From the NCBI GenBank assembly GCA_965242565.1, contig OZ251457.1, positions 1,364,001 to 1,428,000 of the forward strand: DNA of 64,000 bases, written 5' to 3'. Shown one piece after another: positions 1-9,921 of the stretch. Positions within the stretch are counted from its first letter, which is position 1. Each line of letters begins with the position of its first letter. The stretch is from CATQGW01 sp965242565 (lineage in GTDB: Bacteria > Chloroflexota > Dehalococcoidia > Bin125). The notes beneath the pieces were generated by a model. That model saw only the letters and a list, made by a program, of their open reading frames with translations. It did not search any database and was not told the DNA's origin. The translations under genes were made by a program, and so were the position numbers.

Positions 1-35
1 TCCGGAGGATAGAGGGCAGCCTGCGGAGCACCGCG

Positions 36-614
36 TCAGTCGGATTTTGCAGCGCGCGCGGCGACCTGTTCGATCCGCATGCGGCGCTGATTCGGCTCGG
101 CGCCGCTCTGGAAATTGGGCTGGTAGTCGGACTGGCGGCCCTCGATCTGCGCTGTGTGCTGGCGGTCGTGGCGGTAGAACGAGCGCAGCCACTGCATCAC
201 GGTCAGTTGCCCGAAGGCGGGGTTCGACGCGGTGCGATGAAATTGCTCGAGCGACAGCCCGGCGATGAATTCGTTGGTCGCCGCGCGCTCCGCGATCAGC
301 GCGTCAAGCAGCTCGCGCACCGAGTGGCCCGCCGCGTCCTCGATCGGGATGTCCACCGGATCGCCGCGCACGCTGCTGACATCGACGCCGTCTACTTCCA
401 ACGCCGCGCGGCACCAGGCGACGTAGGACTTCTCCATCTCCCAGAGATGCGCCAGCTGCTCCTTCGCCGTCCACTGCTCTTCGCCCACCGCGTCCACCGG
501 CACCTGGTCCGCGTCGTCGCCGCGCAGCCCCTCGGCGGCGGCGATCAGCTTCCCTCGCTCTTTCGCCATTTTCGCCGTCAGCGCGGCCACATCGTCCTGC
601 GTGTACTCCGGCAT
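36..614 (-). CDS. DinB-superfamily protein
   Basis: A protein of about 192 residues starting at the ATG before PEYTQDD; a longer in-frame start exists 8 codons upstream but adds only a low-complexity tail. It has the DinB four-helix-bundle layout: a helix with W-TAKEQLAHLWE near residue 55 and the late signature RHDRQHTAQIEG near residue 150. Those histidines are where DinB/YfiT proteins bind a metal. Members of this fold are metal-dependent thiol S-transferases or of unknown function; the substrate cannot be told from the sequence. It is the first of a run of minus-strand genes, and a second, divergent DinB-like gene lies at 1075-1545. Confidence 0.75.
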   Translation of the reverse strand: MPEYTQDDVAALTAKMAKERGKLIAAAEGLRGDDADQVPVDAVGEEQWTAKEQLAHLWEMEKSYVAWCRAALEVDGVDVSSVRGDPVDIPIEDAAGHSVRELLDALIAERAATNEFIAGLSLEQFHRTASNPAFGQLTVMQWLRSFYRHDRQHTAQIEGRQSDYQPNFQSGAEPNQRRMRIEQVAARAAKSD

Positions 615-663
615 CGCCAACCTCCCGTCGCCGCGCATCCGCGCGCGCCCGCAGGATACCGAC

Positions 664-1020
664 TCAGAGGAGCACCGCGATCAGGATGCCAGTGCAGATG
701 CCGAGCGTGGCGATGACCAAACCGGTAAGGATCAGCATCTCGTTACGCAGGTGACGGTCGCGCTCCGCCTGCTCGCGCGCCAGTTGTGCATCGCGGGCCG
801 CCAGCTGCGCAAGGTGCTCGGCGAAGCGGCGCTCCATCCCGGCGATCGCGGCGGTAAAGCGCTCCTCCGATGTATTGAGCTGATCGGCCGTCACGAAATC
901 TGCAGCGGCGTCGCGGAAGCTCTCGTCGAGCACCTCGGCGATCTCTTCGGCGGATTCCTCCGTCGCCACGCCGTTCCTGACGAACACATTGCGAATGCGG
1001 AGCTTGTCGAGCATCACCAT
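664..1020 (-). CDS. Small coiled-coil membrane protein, paralogue of the 8.2-9.3 kb triplet
   Basis: This 118-residue protein has three parts: a conserved N-terminal head (LRIRNVFVRNG then an acidic EESAEEIAEVL stretch), a charged coiled coil (about residues 45-90), and one C-terminal membrane helix (LILTGLVIATLGICTGILIAVL). Just before the membrane helix it carries QAERDRHLRN, matching the AERDRQIHN of the proteins at 8199-9302. Its membrane segment is closest to that of 37205-37531. The shape resembles DUF1640/CCDC90-type proteins, but I infer the relationship only from architecture. It is probably a single-pass inner-membrane protein that oligomerises; function unknown. Confidence 0.7.
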   Translation of the reverse strand: MVMLDKLRIRNVFVRNGVATEESAEEIAEVLDESFRDAAADFVTADQLNTSEERFTAAIAGMERRFAEHLAQLAARDAQLAREQAERDRHLRNEMLILTGLVIATLGICTGILIAVLL

Positions 1021-1074
1021 CGGAGCGCCTCCACACCTCGATCATAGCCGAGCGGCAGCGATGCCCGCCGCCGC

Positions 1075-1545
1075 TCACCCGGTCGCGCGCTCAATCACCC
1101 CGGCGTGCTCCTCCAAGTGGCGCGTTGCATTGCGCACCCAATCGGCGGCCGTGAACGTTCTCCCGTCCGGCAGCGCGAACGGTGCGACCCACTGCTCGGC
1201 GGGAAGAGCTTCGAGGAGGTCCGCGGTCGACTCCGCCGTCGCCGTCATCAGCGCCAGCGACGACTCCACGCCCCGCTCATACCGATTCGCCTGCTGGTAG
1301 GCCGCCTGGTCGTAGCGCCAGTACTCCAGCGTCGCGCCCGCCAGCGCGAGGCGAATGCGCAGCGCGCCCATCAGCGACACATCCGCCGCGTGATGCACAT
1401 GCGCCCGTACCGACCACACGCCGTCTTCACCTTCTTCCGTCGGCGCATCGAGCGCCGCTTCGGGGGCGCCGCGCGCCGTCTCCGCGAATACCGCCGCTGC
1501 GCGGCGGTATTCAGCCAGCAGGTCCATGTGCTCCGAATTGCCCAT
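1075..1545 (-). CDS. DinB-like protein (divergent)
   Basis: I take the start at MGNSEHMDLL, because the in-frame sequence upstream is Arg/Ala/Gly-rich and looks non-coding. The 156-residue product has VRAHVHHAADVS near residue 47 and a terminal RHLEEHAGVIERA, the two histidine-bearing helices expected of a DinB/maleylpyruvate-isomerase N-terminal fold. Family members are metal-dependent thiol transferases or unknown. It sits 2 nt downstream of the stop of the gene at 1548-2216, so the two are probably cotranscribed. Confidence 0.6.
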   Translation of the reverse strand: MGNSEHMDLLAEYRRAAAVFAETARGAPEAALDAPTEEGEDGVWSVRAHVHHAADVSLMGALRIRLALAGATLEYWRYDQAAYQQANRYERGVESSLALMTATAESTADLLEALPAEQWVAPFALPDGRTFTAADWVRNATRHLEEHAGVIERATG

Positions 1546-1547
1546 CG

Positions 1548-2216
1548 CTACGTCCGCAGCCGCCCGCGGATCGTCTGCGCCACCCCGCGCAGCACCTCGT
1601 CGTCCAGCGCGCCGGGCGGCTCCGCGTCGCCCTCCAGTTCCGCCACCACATCGCCCGAGCGCCAGCGCAGCTGGAGCATCCGCTGAATCGGCTGCTCGTT
1701 CTCCAGCCGCGTCCACTCCCGCGCGCGCATCGCGTCGCCGTTGCGCGTCACATCCTCCACTCGCACGCCCGCGTCCAGTTCCGCCAGTTCCGGCTGACGC
1801 CCAAGCGCCGCCTCCGCCTGCTCCTCGCCCGCGTAGCGGCTCAGCGTCAGCCCAATCCGCCGCTGCGGAGCGCTCCGCCGCAGCGTGTTGGTGAGCAGCA
1901 CATCGATCAACTCCCCGAACGTGCGCGGATCGCGGAACTGCTGGCGGAACGAGACTACGTGCCCTGCCTCATTCAGGTCGCGCATCGCGTCGGCCGGGTC
2001 CCGGGCGCTCCAGGCGATCGCTTCCGAAGACATCGCCCGCAGCTCGGCCAACCGAAAGCCGCCCGGCAAGTCGTCGCCGCGGATCGCCGCCGCCGCCAGA
2101 TCCTGGGCGATCCGCAGTGAGCGTCGATGCTGCACGCGCTGGATGAGGGCCTGCGCAATCGGCACGCCGACGACGAGCACGACGATGATGATTCCGACCA
2201 GCAGCGTGGTAGACAT
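1548..2216 (-). CDS. Hypothetical protein with N-terminal membrane anchor
   Basis: A 222-residue protein beginning with a strongly hydrophobic helix (residues 4-24, VGIIIVVLVVGVPIAQALI) and a basic flank (QRVQHRRSLR), followed by a soluble, mostly helical domain with no motif I recognise. The topology suggests a membrane-anchored cytoplasmic domain. The C-terminal half reads as alternating strand/helix (WTRLENEQPIQRMLQLRW). It lies between a small two-helix membrane protein (2226-2498) and a DinB-like gene with almost no spacing, so these three probably form one transcript. Function unknown. Confidence 0.6.
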   Translation of the reverse strand: MSTTLLVGIIIVVLVVGVPIAQALIQRVQHRRSLRIAQDLAAAAIRGDDLPGGFRLAELRAMSSEAIAWSARDPADAMRDLNEAGHVVSFRQQFRDPRTFGELIDVLLTNTLRRSAPQRRIGLTLSRYAGEEQAEAALGRQPELAELDAGVRVEDVTRNGDAMRAREWTRLENEQPIQRMLQLRWRSGDVVAELEGDAEPPGALDDEVLRGVAQTIRGRLRT

Positions 2217-2225
2217 GACCTGAGG

Positions 2226-2498
2226 CTACCGCAGCCAGCGCCGATGGTCTGCCGGCGGCGTGCGGTCGCGCTCCTCAATCGTCGGCACAGGCGCGAAGAG
2301 GACGCGGTAGATGGCGTACGGCGTCAGGCTGACGACGAGAATCACGATCGCGCTGAACAACCAGTCGGGGATGCCGTCCGGGGCAGTCATAAAGAAGCCG
2401 ACCACCACGCCGACGATGAGCGAGGCGATCTGCCAGCCCTTGAGCAGCTTCTCCCAGGCCGTCTCGTCCTGTTCCACATGGCCCCTCCGCCGCATCAC
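2226..2498 (-). CDS. Small two-helix membrane protein
   Basis: A product of at most 90 residues with two predicted membrane helices (about residues 22-42, IASLIVGVVVGFF, and 50-72, AIVILVVSLTPYAIYRVLF) and a short basic C-terminus. An internal start near residue 8 is possible. No family recognised. It ends 9 nt before the start of 1548-2216 and is probably in the same transcript. Confidence 0.55.
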   Translation of the reverse strand: MMRRRGHVEQDETAWEKLLKGWQIASLIVGVVVGFFMTAPDGIPDWLFSAIVILVVSLTPYAIYRVLFAPVPTIEERDRTPPADHRRWLR

Positions 2499-2554
2499 GC
2501 CGTGAAGCGGAGGCTACCGGCCAGCGCCGCGCCGCGTCCACCGTCGCCGCCGAC

Positions 2555-3982
2555 TCAGCCCCCGTCTTGATTCGCCCGATCACCCCGCCACTCGTGGAAC
2601 TCCGCATAGAACTCATCCGGCGTCAGACCGAACGCCCGCCCGAACGTATCGTGCCATTCCGGCTGCGCCCTCACCTCCCCGCCGTCCATCGCCGACGCGA
2701 GCAGCCGCCAATACTCCACAATCGCCGCATCGCCCGCCCGCTCGGCCAGCCGATCAGCCGCGAGAAAGCCCAGCGTGTACTCCCACGTCCCCGTGTTCGG
2801 CCAGTCGTGCTCCAGACTCCGCAGCGGCGGCGAATTCGTCCCCAACTTCGCATACTCGCGGTTGTAGACCCCGCTGTAATGCCCGCACCCGCTCGACTGC
2901 CCAACCAGCGTCTCCATCCGCTCCGCTGTGCCTTCCACGAGCCAGTCCGGCGAACTGCGGTAGTACCCTCTCAGCTGATACTGCACGACGTGAAAGTACT
3001 CGTGAAACAGCACGTTGCACTTCGCCCAGATCGTCGTCTGCACGTGCGCAAACGCGCCCCAGTGCTCCTGCTTCAGCACGAAATACGTCCTGCCGCCGCG
3101 TCGAGACGCCCAACCGCCGCTCCGGTCCCACAAACGCTCGATCCGTCGCCGCTCATCGTAATCCGTGATCTCAAGCGCCTGGATCAGCGCCCCGACGTTC
3201 TTCGCCACGTAGATCGTCAACTGCCCGGGCTCCGCCTGAATCCCATACGTCGTACCGAAAAACTCCAGCGTGTCCGCCAGCGCCTCCTCAATTTTCGGCG
3301 TAACACCCAGCTGCGGCTCGCCCGTCGGATACTCGACCCGCGGCGATACCCCCGTCGGTTGCAGCCAGTTCACCTCCTGCTCAACCTCGATCCAGATCGC
3401 ATCGCCCCGATTCGCACGCGGAAACGCAGCGTCTCCCGCAGGCGACCCGTCATCGTGCCGCAGATACTCCCCGCTCGCCGCGTCCCAGCTATGCGCGGCG
3501 CGAAACGACGTACCGATACCGAGCGCCAGATACGAAATCGGCGAGTCGTCGGGTCCCAACCACCCGACCAGATTGAAACCCGCGCTCAGCCGCACAATCC
3601 CGCCGGCCGGCGTCGCCGAGCGCGTCCAGTCCACAGGCTCGCCGCCGCCGATCCGAATCCGCAGCCCCATACCGGGCGACAGCTCCGCCAGCGAATTGAG
3701 CGCCGCCGGCGCGCTCGGCGACGCCATCAGCCACTCGCCTGCCTCCGCATCCCATGCATACACCGCCTCAGCCGCCGGAATCGCCTCGAACAGATCCTCA
3801 ACCGACGCGCTCTCAGCCATCCAGCCGACCAGATTGTCACCCGGCCCAAGCGTCGTCGTGATTACATCGCCGGCCGCCTGCGCCCGCAGCCCAGCCGTCG
3901 GCGACACTACGGCGAGCGCCAGCGCCGCCAACAACACGGCGGCACCCCACCCAACCGCACGGCGCCTCGCTCGCATCATCAC
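2555..3982 (-). CDS. Secreted HEYFH metallopeptidase-like protein with two NLVGW modules
   Basis: A 475-residue protein with a signal peptide (basic RARRR, then a hydrophobic run to residue 35). Residues 45-205 hold two copies of a module that starts with NLVGW (residues 50 and 137), contains W-D-A-x-S/A-G-E (77 and 166) and ends in a G-x-W/R-I strand. The C-terminal half has the zinc-protease motif HEYFH (327-331) and a downstream WLVEGTAE (348-353), where the first glutamate is the likely third zinc ligand, as in gluzincin-type MA-clan peptidases. It is probably exported and acts on the cell surface. A similar module appears to close the large secreted protein at 43511-46000. Substrate unknown. 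Confidence 0.75.
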   Translation of the reverse strand: MMMRARRRAVGWGAAVLLAALALAVVSPTAGLRAQAAGDVITTTLGPGDNLVGWMAESASVEDLFEAIPAAEAVYAWDAEAGEWLMASPSAPAALNSLAELSPGMGLRIRIGGGEPVDWTRSATPAGGIVRLSAGFNLVGWLGPDDSPISYLALGIGTSFRAAHSWDAASGEYLRHDDGSPAGDAAFPRANRGDAIWIEVEQEVNWLQPTGVSPRVEYPTGEPQLGVTPKIEEALADTLEFFGTTYGIQAEPGQLTIYVAKNVGALIQALEITDYDERRRIERLWDRSGGWASRRGGRTYFVLKQEHWGAFAHVQTTIWAKCNVLFHEYFHVVQYQLRGYYRSSPDWLVEGTAERMETLVGQSSGCGHYSGVYNREYAKLGTNSPPLRSLEHDWPNTGTWEYTLGFLAADRLAERAGDAAIVEYWRLLASAMDGGEVRAQPEWHDTFGRAFGLTPDEFYAEFHEWRGDRANQDGG

Positions 3983-4036
3983 CGCACCTTACCCGCGCGT
4001 CCGTCCTCGCTCAAACACCCCAACCCGCCCCGACCG

Positions 4037-4711
4037 TCAGACGCCAGCCGTCAGCAGCTCCACGACTGCCCGCGTATCCGTCAGATCCGCGACCAGCCAA
4101 TCCGCCCCGATTAAATCCCCGGGCCGCGCAAACCCCGTCTGCACCGCCAGCACCCGCGCCCCGATCCCCCGCGCCGCCTCGATATCGTGCCGCGTATCGC
4201 CGATCACAATGATCCCGGCGTCCGGCGCAGCCAGTGGGCGCAGGCGCGGGAGCGCGGCGGCGAGCAGCGCGGTGCGGTTGGCCGCGTCGTCGCCGAAACC
4301 GCCGTCGGCGAAGCGCTCCCAGATGCCGAGATAGGCGAGCTTGGCCTCAGCGGCGCGGCGGAAGTTGCCCGTGCCGAGGCCGAGCACGACGGGTTGCTCG
4401 GCGAGCGCGTCGAGCAGCTCGACAACGCCGGGCAGGAGTCGCGAGCCGACCTCCAGCTCTTCGCTGAGCACGGGGACGTAGGCGTCCTGGAACCGGGCGA
4501 CGGTTTGCGGCGTTGGTTCGCGTCCGGCGTTGCGGAAGGCGGTGGCGGCGATCCAGCTGTCGCTGCGGCCGGCGAAGTCGACGTCGGCGAGAGCATTTTC
4601 GATGCCGAACACTTCGCGGAAGACGCGCCCCATCGCGCGCGTGCCTGCGCCCTGCGTCAGCGCCAGCGTGCCGTCGATGTCGAACAGCAGAATCGCCTGC
4701 GCCGCCGTCAC
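4037..4711 (-). CDS. HAD-family hydrolase (phosphoglycolate phosphatase-like)
   Basis: The start is a GTG whose GTGA overlaps the stop codon of the upstream gene by 4 nt; the longer frame upstream is a shadow of that gene. The 224-residue product begins with the HAD nucleophile motif DIDGTL (about residues 10-15), has a cap domain (GRSDSWIAATAF) and ends with the metal-binding motif IVIGDTRHDIEAAR. These are motifs I and IV of subfamily-I phosphatases, similar to phosphoglycolate phosphatase. Actual substrate unknown. Likely cytoplasmic and translationally coupled to 4708-5115. Confidence 0.8.
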   Translation of the reverse strand: MTAAQAILLFDIDGTLALTQGAGTRAMGRVFREVFGIENALADVDFAGRSDSWIAATAFRNAGREPTPQTVARFQDAYVPVLSEELEVGSRLLPGVVELLDALAEQPVVLGLGTGNFRRAAEAKLAYLGIWERFADGGFGDDAANRTALLAAALPRLRPLAAPDAGIIVIGDTRHDIEAARGIGARVLAVQTGFARPGDLIGADWLVADLTDTRAVVELLTAGV

Positions 4712-5115
4712 TGCGACGGCTCCACTGCGCGGCGCTGCAACTCCGCCAACTCTGCGTCCCGCGCGTTGATCTCCGCGATTGCCTGCTCTATCGCCGCCAG
4801 CAGCTCGTCCACCCGCTCCAGCGACGCGCGAATCGGCCCCAACTCGTCGATCAGCGCCTGCTCCATTTCTTCCAGCGTCTGCTGCGTCGGCTCCAGACCC
4901 TCCGCGATCGCCGCCTCCGCCTCGTCCGCGATGTCCTCGATCGCCGTGTCCGCCAGCTCTTCCGCCTCCTCCGCGATGCGCGGCGCGAAGATCGCCAGTG
5001 CCGCAATCACCGCCACCGTCGCCGCGATCACACACAACGACGCGAAGGCCAGCAGCGCAAGCAGCCAGCGGGGCATCGACGAGCCAGACTGGGCACTCGA
5101 TTGCGCGTCTGTCAT
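4708..5115 (-). CDS. Membrane-anchored coiled-coil protein
   Basis: A 135-residue product with one membrane helix at residues 16-45 (WLLALLAFASLCVIAATVAVIAALAIF), followed by a long acidic coiled coil to the end (EEAEELADTAIEDIADEAEAA and further heptads). It overlaps the upstream gene (5112-5696) by 4 nt and the downstream HAD gene by 4 nt, so the three form a tightly coupled operon. No enzyme motif. It is one of several single-pass coiled-coil proteins in the window, but here the membrane helix is N-terminal. Confidence 0.65.
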   Translation of the reverse strand: MTDAQSSAQSGSSMPRWLLALLAFASLCVIAATVAVIAALAIFAPRIAEEAEELADTAIEDIADEAEAAIAEGLEPTQQTLEEMEQALIDELGPIRASLERVDELLAAIEQAIAEINARDAELAELQRRAVEPSQ

Positions 5116-5696
5116 CGTTCCTCCGACAGCGCGAAATCGACGTAGTGGCCGTGGATGCGGAGGGCCAGGCCGCCGGCGTCGTTGGGCAGGCGGAAGACGA
5201 GCAGCAAGGCGACGGGGAGGTCGGGCTGGAAGGTGGCGGGCAGGGCGAGCGTGGGGTTGTCCTCGTAGACGGCCGCGCCGGCGGCGAGTGGGGCATCGAG
5301 CGCGTAGCTGCGCCCGCCGGCCGCGGTCATTTCAACCTGATCGGAGTTGAGGCGGTACGGGGCGGAGCCGCGGTTGACGACGTTGAGGCGGACGACGGCG
5401 AAGCGCTGGGCGGCCTGGCGGGTGCGCCCGTCGGAAAGCAATTCGGTCGTCCACTCGACGCGCTCAATGGCGATGTCGAGCGGGCCGACGCGCGCGGACT
5501 GCTCGAAGACCACCGCGCCCGGCGCATCGGCCGCGCCGACCACGACGGGCGTCGGCGCAGCCGCCTCCTCCGGTTCGTCGTCGCCGCTCTCGAAGAAGCC
5601 GGAGAGAAAGAGGTAGACCAGCACGACGACCACGACGAGGGCCACGAAGAGCGCGTAGCCCGTCGTGCCGGAAATGCGGAAGCCCCGGATGGTCAT
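5112..5696 (-). CDS. DUF4352-like membrane-anchored protein
   Basis: A 194-residue product with one N-terminal membrane helix (residues 13-33, ALFVALVVVVVLVYLFL), an acidic linker, then a beta-rich extracytoplasmic domain. The pattern FAVVRLNVVNRGSAPYRLN followed by a late VFRLPNDAGGLALRIHG is typical of DUF4352/immunoglobulin-like domains found in Gram-positive and Chloroflexota surface proteins. First gene of the three-gene overlapping operon ending with the HAD hydrolase. Function unknown. Confidence 0.65.
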   Translation of the reverse strand: MTIRGFRISGTTGYALFVALVVVVVLVYLFLSGFFESGDDEPEEAAAPTPVVVGAADAPGAVVFEQSARVGPLDIAIERVEWTTELLSDGRTRQAAQRFAVVRLNVVNRGSAPYRLNSDQVEMTAAGGRSYALDAPLAAGAAVYEDNPTLALPATFQPDLPVALLLVFRLPNDAGGLALRIHGHYVDFALSEER

Positions 5697-5726
5697 CGCG
5701 CGGCCGCTGCGGCGCTGCCCGGGCCG

Positions 5727-6077
5727 CTACTCAGTCGGCAGCCCGGCGGCGACCCAGGCCTCCGTGCCGCCCTCGATGTTGTAGAGGTCCGTGAAGCCCA
5801 GCGCCGCCGCGAACTCGCAGGCCACCGCGCTGCGCTGCCCCTTCGCGCAGATGAACATCAGCGGCGCATCCTTCGCCCCCGCAATCCGCTCCAGCTCCTC
5901 GCCCCGCGTCATCAGGCTCATGTAGGGCATCAGCGGCGCGTCGACCACATGCCCGTCCTGGTACTCGTCCAGCTCGCGCACATCGACGATCGGCACATCG
6001 GCGCGGCGCTTCGCGTCGGCGTCCTCTACGGAGATGCGCTGGAAGGGTTCGGCGTCGTTGGCTGTGCTGTCTGGCAT
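5727..6077 (-). CDS. Rhodanese-like sulfurtransferase domain protein
   Basis: A single-domain rhodanese of 116 residues. VDVRELDEYQDGHVVDA (about 31-47) is the CH2A-like signature, and the active-site loop is CAKGQRS (about 81-87) with the catalytic cysteine present. Single-domain rhodaneses transfer sulfane sulfur between thiols. It is divergent from acs at 6176, with about 100 nt between the starts that must hold both promoters. Confidence 0.88.
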   Translation of the reverse strand: MPDSTANDAEPFQRISVEDADAKRRADVPIVDVRELDEYQDGHVVDAPLMPYMSLMTRGEELERIAGAKDAPLMFICAKGQRSAVACEFAAALGFTDLYNIEGGTEAWVAAGLPTE

Positions 6078-6175
6078 CGCGGCGCGCTCCTCGAATCGGT
6101 TGCGGCGTGTCGGGCGGATGCGTGGATCGTATCATTCCGCCAGCGGACCGCTGAGCAGCGACAGGAACGTGATCC

Positions 6176-8143
<1,968 letters not shown>

Positions 8144-8198
8144 GGGCCGGCTGACGCGCTACGCTAAACGGACAAGCCGAACGAGACGGGCTGACGCG

Positions 8199-8543
8199 AT
8201 GGCGATCATCAACACCCTGCGAATGCGCAACATCCTCGTGCGCGGCGAAATCGCGCGCGAAGAACCCGCCGACGAGTTTGTCGAGGCGATGGACGACGAG
8301 TTCGCCGCGCTGAAGGAGGGCACCGTCAGCGCGGACAGCCAGAAGGCATCCGAAAACCGCGTCCTCGCTGCGATCTCCGACCTTGGCCGTCGCATCGCCG
8401 AACGCGACGCAGAACAAGCCCGCGAGGCCGCCGAGCGCGACCGCCAGATCCACAATCACATCACCATCGGCATCGGCCTGATCATCGGCGCCATCACCAT
8501 CGCCACCGCCGTGATCAGCATCGTGATCGTCGTGATCGACTGA
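8199..8543 (+). CDS. Coiled-coil membrane protein, triplet copy 1
   Basis: The start is the ATG before AIINTLRMRN; the longer open frame overlaps the end of acs. The 114-residue product has a conserved head (LRMRNILVRGEIAREEPADEF), an ASENRVLAAISDL segment, a charged coil ending AERDRQIHN, and one C-terminal membrane helix (ITIGIGLIIGAITIATAVISIVIVVID). It is the first of three tandem paralogues and shares its head with 664-1020 and 8904-9302. Probably a single-pass membrane protein that oligomerises. No catalytic motif. Confidence 0.75.
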   Translation: MAIINTLRMRNILVRGEIAREEPADEFVEAMDDEFAALKEGTVSADSQKASENRVLAAISDLGRRIAERDAEQAREAAERDRQIHNHITIGIGLIIGAITIATAVISIVIVVID

Positions 8544-8585
8544 GCCAGCGGCGCCGCGCTACCCTGACCCCGAGAGGCGGACGCC
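8541..8585 (+). repeat. 44-nt intergenic direct repeat, copy 1
   Basis: The stop codon and spacer between triplet copies 1 and 2 (TGAGCCAGCGGCGCCGCG, then GCTACCCTGACCCCGAGAGG and a short tail up to the next ATG) are identical to those at 8859-8903. This shows that the triplet arose by tandem duplication including the leader. CGAGAGGCGGACGC just before the ATG contains a plausible ribosome binding site (GAGAGG). Confidence 0.85.
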
Positions 8586-8861
8586 ATGAACGACGAGTTC
8601 ACCGCGCTACGGGAAAGCGTCATCAGCGCAGGTAGCCCGGAGACATCGGAAAATCGCGTCGTCGCTGCAATCGCCGACCTCGGCCGCTACATCGCTGAGC
8701 GCGACGCCGAAGAAGCCCGCGAGAGCGAGCAGCGCGCTCGCGAGGCCGCCGAGCGCGACCGCCAAATCCACAACCACATCACGATCGGCATCGGCCTGGT
8801 CATCGGCGCCATCACCATCGCTACCGCCGTCATCAGCATCGTCATCGTCGTGATCGACTGA
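8586..8861 (+). CDS. Coiled-coil membrane protein, triplet copy 2 (head domain missing)
   Basis: A 91-residue paralogue that starts at a methionine aligned with residue 31 of its neighbours (MNDEFTALRES versus MDDEFAALKEG). It therefore lacks the whole LRMRNILVRGEI head but keeps the SENRVVAAIADL segment, the charged coil (expanded by EARESEQRAREAAERDRQIHN) and an almost identical membrane helix. The 44 nt before its start are the same as those before copy 3. It may be a headless partner of the other two, or a decaying duplicate. The intact frame and good upstream sequence argue that it is expressed. Confidence 0.65.
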   Translation: MNDEFTALRESVISAGSPETSENRVVAAIADLGRYIAERDAEEARESEQRAREAAERDRQIHNHITIGIGLVIGAITIATAVISIVIVVID

Positions 8862-8903
8862 GCCAGCGGCGCCGCGCTACCCTGACCCCGAGAGGCGGAC
8901 GCG
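8859..8903 (+). repeat. 44-nt intergenic direct repeat, copy 2
   Basis: The same spacer as at 8541-8585, identical except for the last base before the ATG, separating triplet copies 2 and 3. The spacer after copy 3 differs, so the duplication ended there. Confidence 0.85.
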
Positions 8904-9302
8904 ATGGCCATCATCAACACCCCGCGAATGCGCAACATCCTCGTGCGCGGCGAAATCGCCCGCGAGGAGCCCGCCGATGAATTCGTCGAAGCGATGGATG
9001 ATGAGTTCGCCAATGTCAGAGACGAGTTGGCCGGCGCCTCAGACAACTTCGTGACCCACGACGCCCATGAGGCGTCGGAGAATCGAGTCCTCGCCTCGAT
9101 CGAGGGCCTGCGGCGCGAGATGGCGCAGGAAGCCGCAAGGCAAGCCCGCGAGAGCGAGCAACGCGCCCGCGAAGACGCCGAGCGGGCCGCCGAGCGCGAC
9201 CGCCAGATCCACAACCACATCACCATCGGCATCGGCCTGATCATCGGCGCCATCACTATCGCCACCGCCGTCATCAGCATCGTGATCGTCGTGATCGACT
9301 GA
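8904..9302 (+). CDS. Coiled-coil membrane protein, triplet copy 3
   Basis: A 132-residue paralogue with the complete head (TPRMRNILVRGEIAREEPADEF), an inserted segment (NVRDELAGASDNFVTHDAHE), the ASENRVLASIEGL motif, a longer charged coil (EQRAREDAERAAERDRQIHN) and the shared C-terminal membrane helix. The length of the coil differs between the three copies while the head and membrane anchor are nearly invariant. Function unknown. Confidence 0.75.
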   Translation: MAIINTPRMRNILVRGEIAREEPADEFVEAMDDEFANVRDELAGASDNFVTHDAHEASENRVLASIEGLRREMAQEAARQARESEQRAREDAERAAERDRQIHNHITIGIGLIIGAITIATAVISIVIVVID

Positions 9303-9324
9303 GCCGCGCGACCGGAGCCGCCCC

Positions 9325-9552
9325 ATGCCCCAGGAAGAAGCACTGCGCGCCGACTGGTTCACCTGGGAGTGGGTCCGCGACATCTGGGTCAGGCGCGGCC
9401 TCTGCGACGTCGAGCGCGGCAACGAAATCATCGCCTACCTCGAACAGGAAATCGGCGACCCACACAACATCCTCACGCGCTCCGGCCAGGAACTCATCAA
9501 CCGCATGGTCCGCGACGGCCGCAGACCCGGCGAACCGAGCACTCCCGCTTGA
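9325..9552 (+). CDS. Small hypothetical protein
   Basis: A 75-residue acidic, helix-rich protein with a tryptophan cluster (WFTWEWVRDIWVRRG) and no membrane segment. It follows the coiled-coil triplet by 22 nt in the same direction and may be cotranscribed. No family recognised. Confidence 0.5.
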   Translation: MPQEEALRADWFTWEWVRDIWVRRGLCDVERGNEIIAYLEQEIGDPHNILTRSGQELINRMVRDGRRPGEPSTPA

Positions 9553-9921
9553 ATCGGCTGACGGACCGACTAGACAGCGATTAGTACGTGTTTACACAAG
9601 TCGCCTGCCAACTGGCGCGCATCAGATTTCGTCGTTCTCGCCTTGCGCGGGAACTCATACGGGCGTCGTCGACTGCGCAGCGTCTCGTGCCCCGCACTCT
9701 TGCACGAGCACGCATCCGACACCTCCTCGCCATCCGGCTGTGACAGTAAAGAGACCGTGGGTGGCGCAAAGGTTCCCCTGCCGCGTGGAAGCCGTCAGCT
9801 CGCCTCCCGTCGCCTCCACCAGATCAGATCATCTATTGAACAGATCATCAGGACAGGCGCTTAAAGAGACGCGGTGGCTCCGATCTGTCTGACGCGGCGG
9901 CAATCCTGCGCGCTCACGCGA
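9553..9921. other. Intergenic region without a recognisable gene
   Basis: About 370 nt, visibly less G+C-rich than the surroundings. Short open frames on both strands have no good start context or recognisable sequence. It separates the coiled-coil triplet from the convergent DUF4238 gene. I see no palindromic repeat of the kinds found in the other large gaps. Confidence 0.5.

Noticed and set aside
9643..9864. Possible small gene in the 9.6-9.9 kb gap
   Set aside because: Composition and start context are poor and nothing recognisable is encoded.
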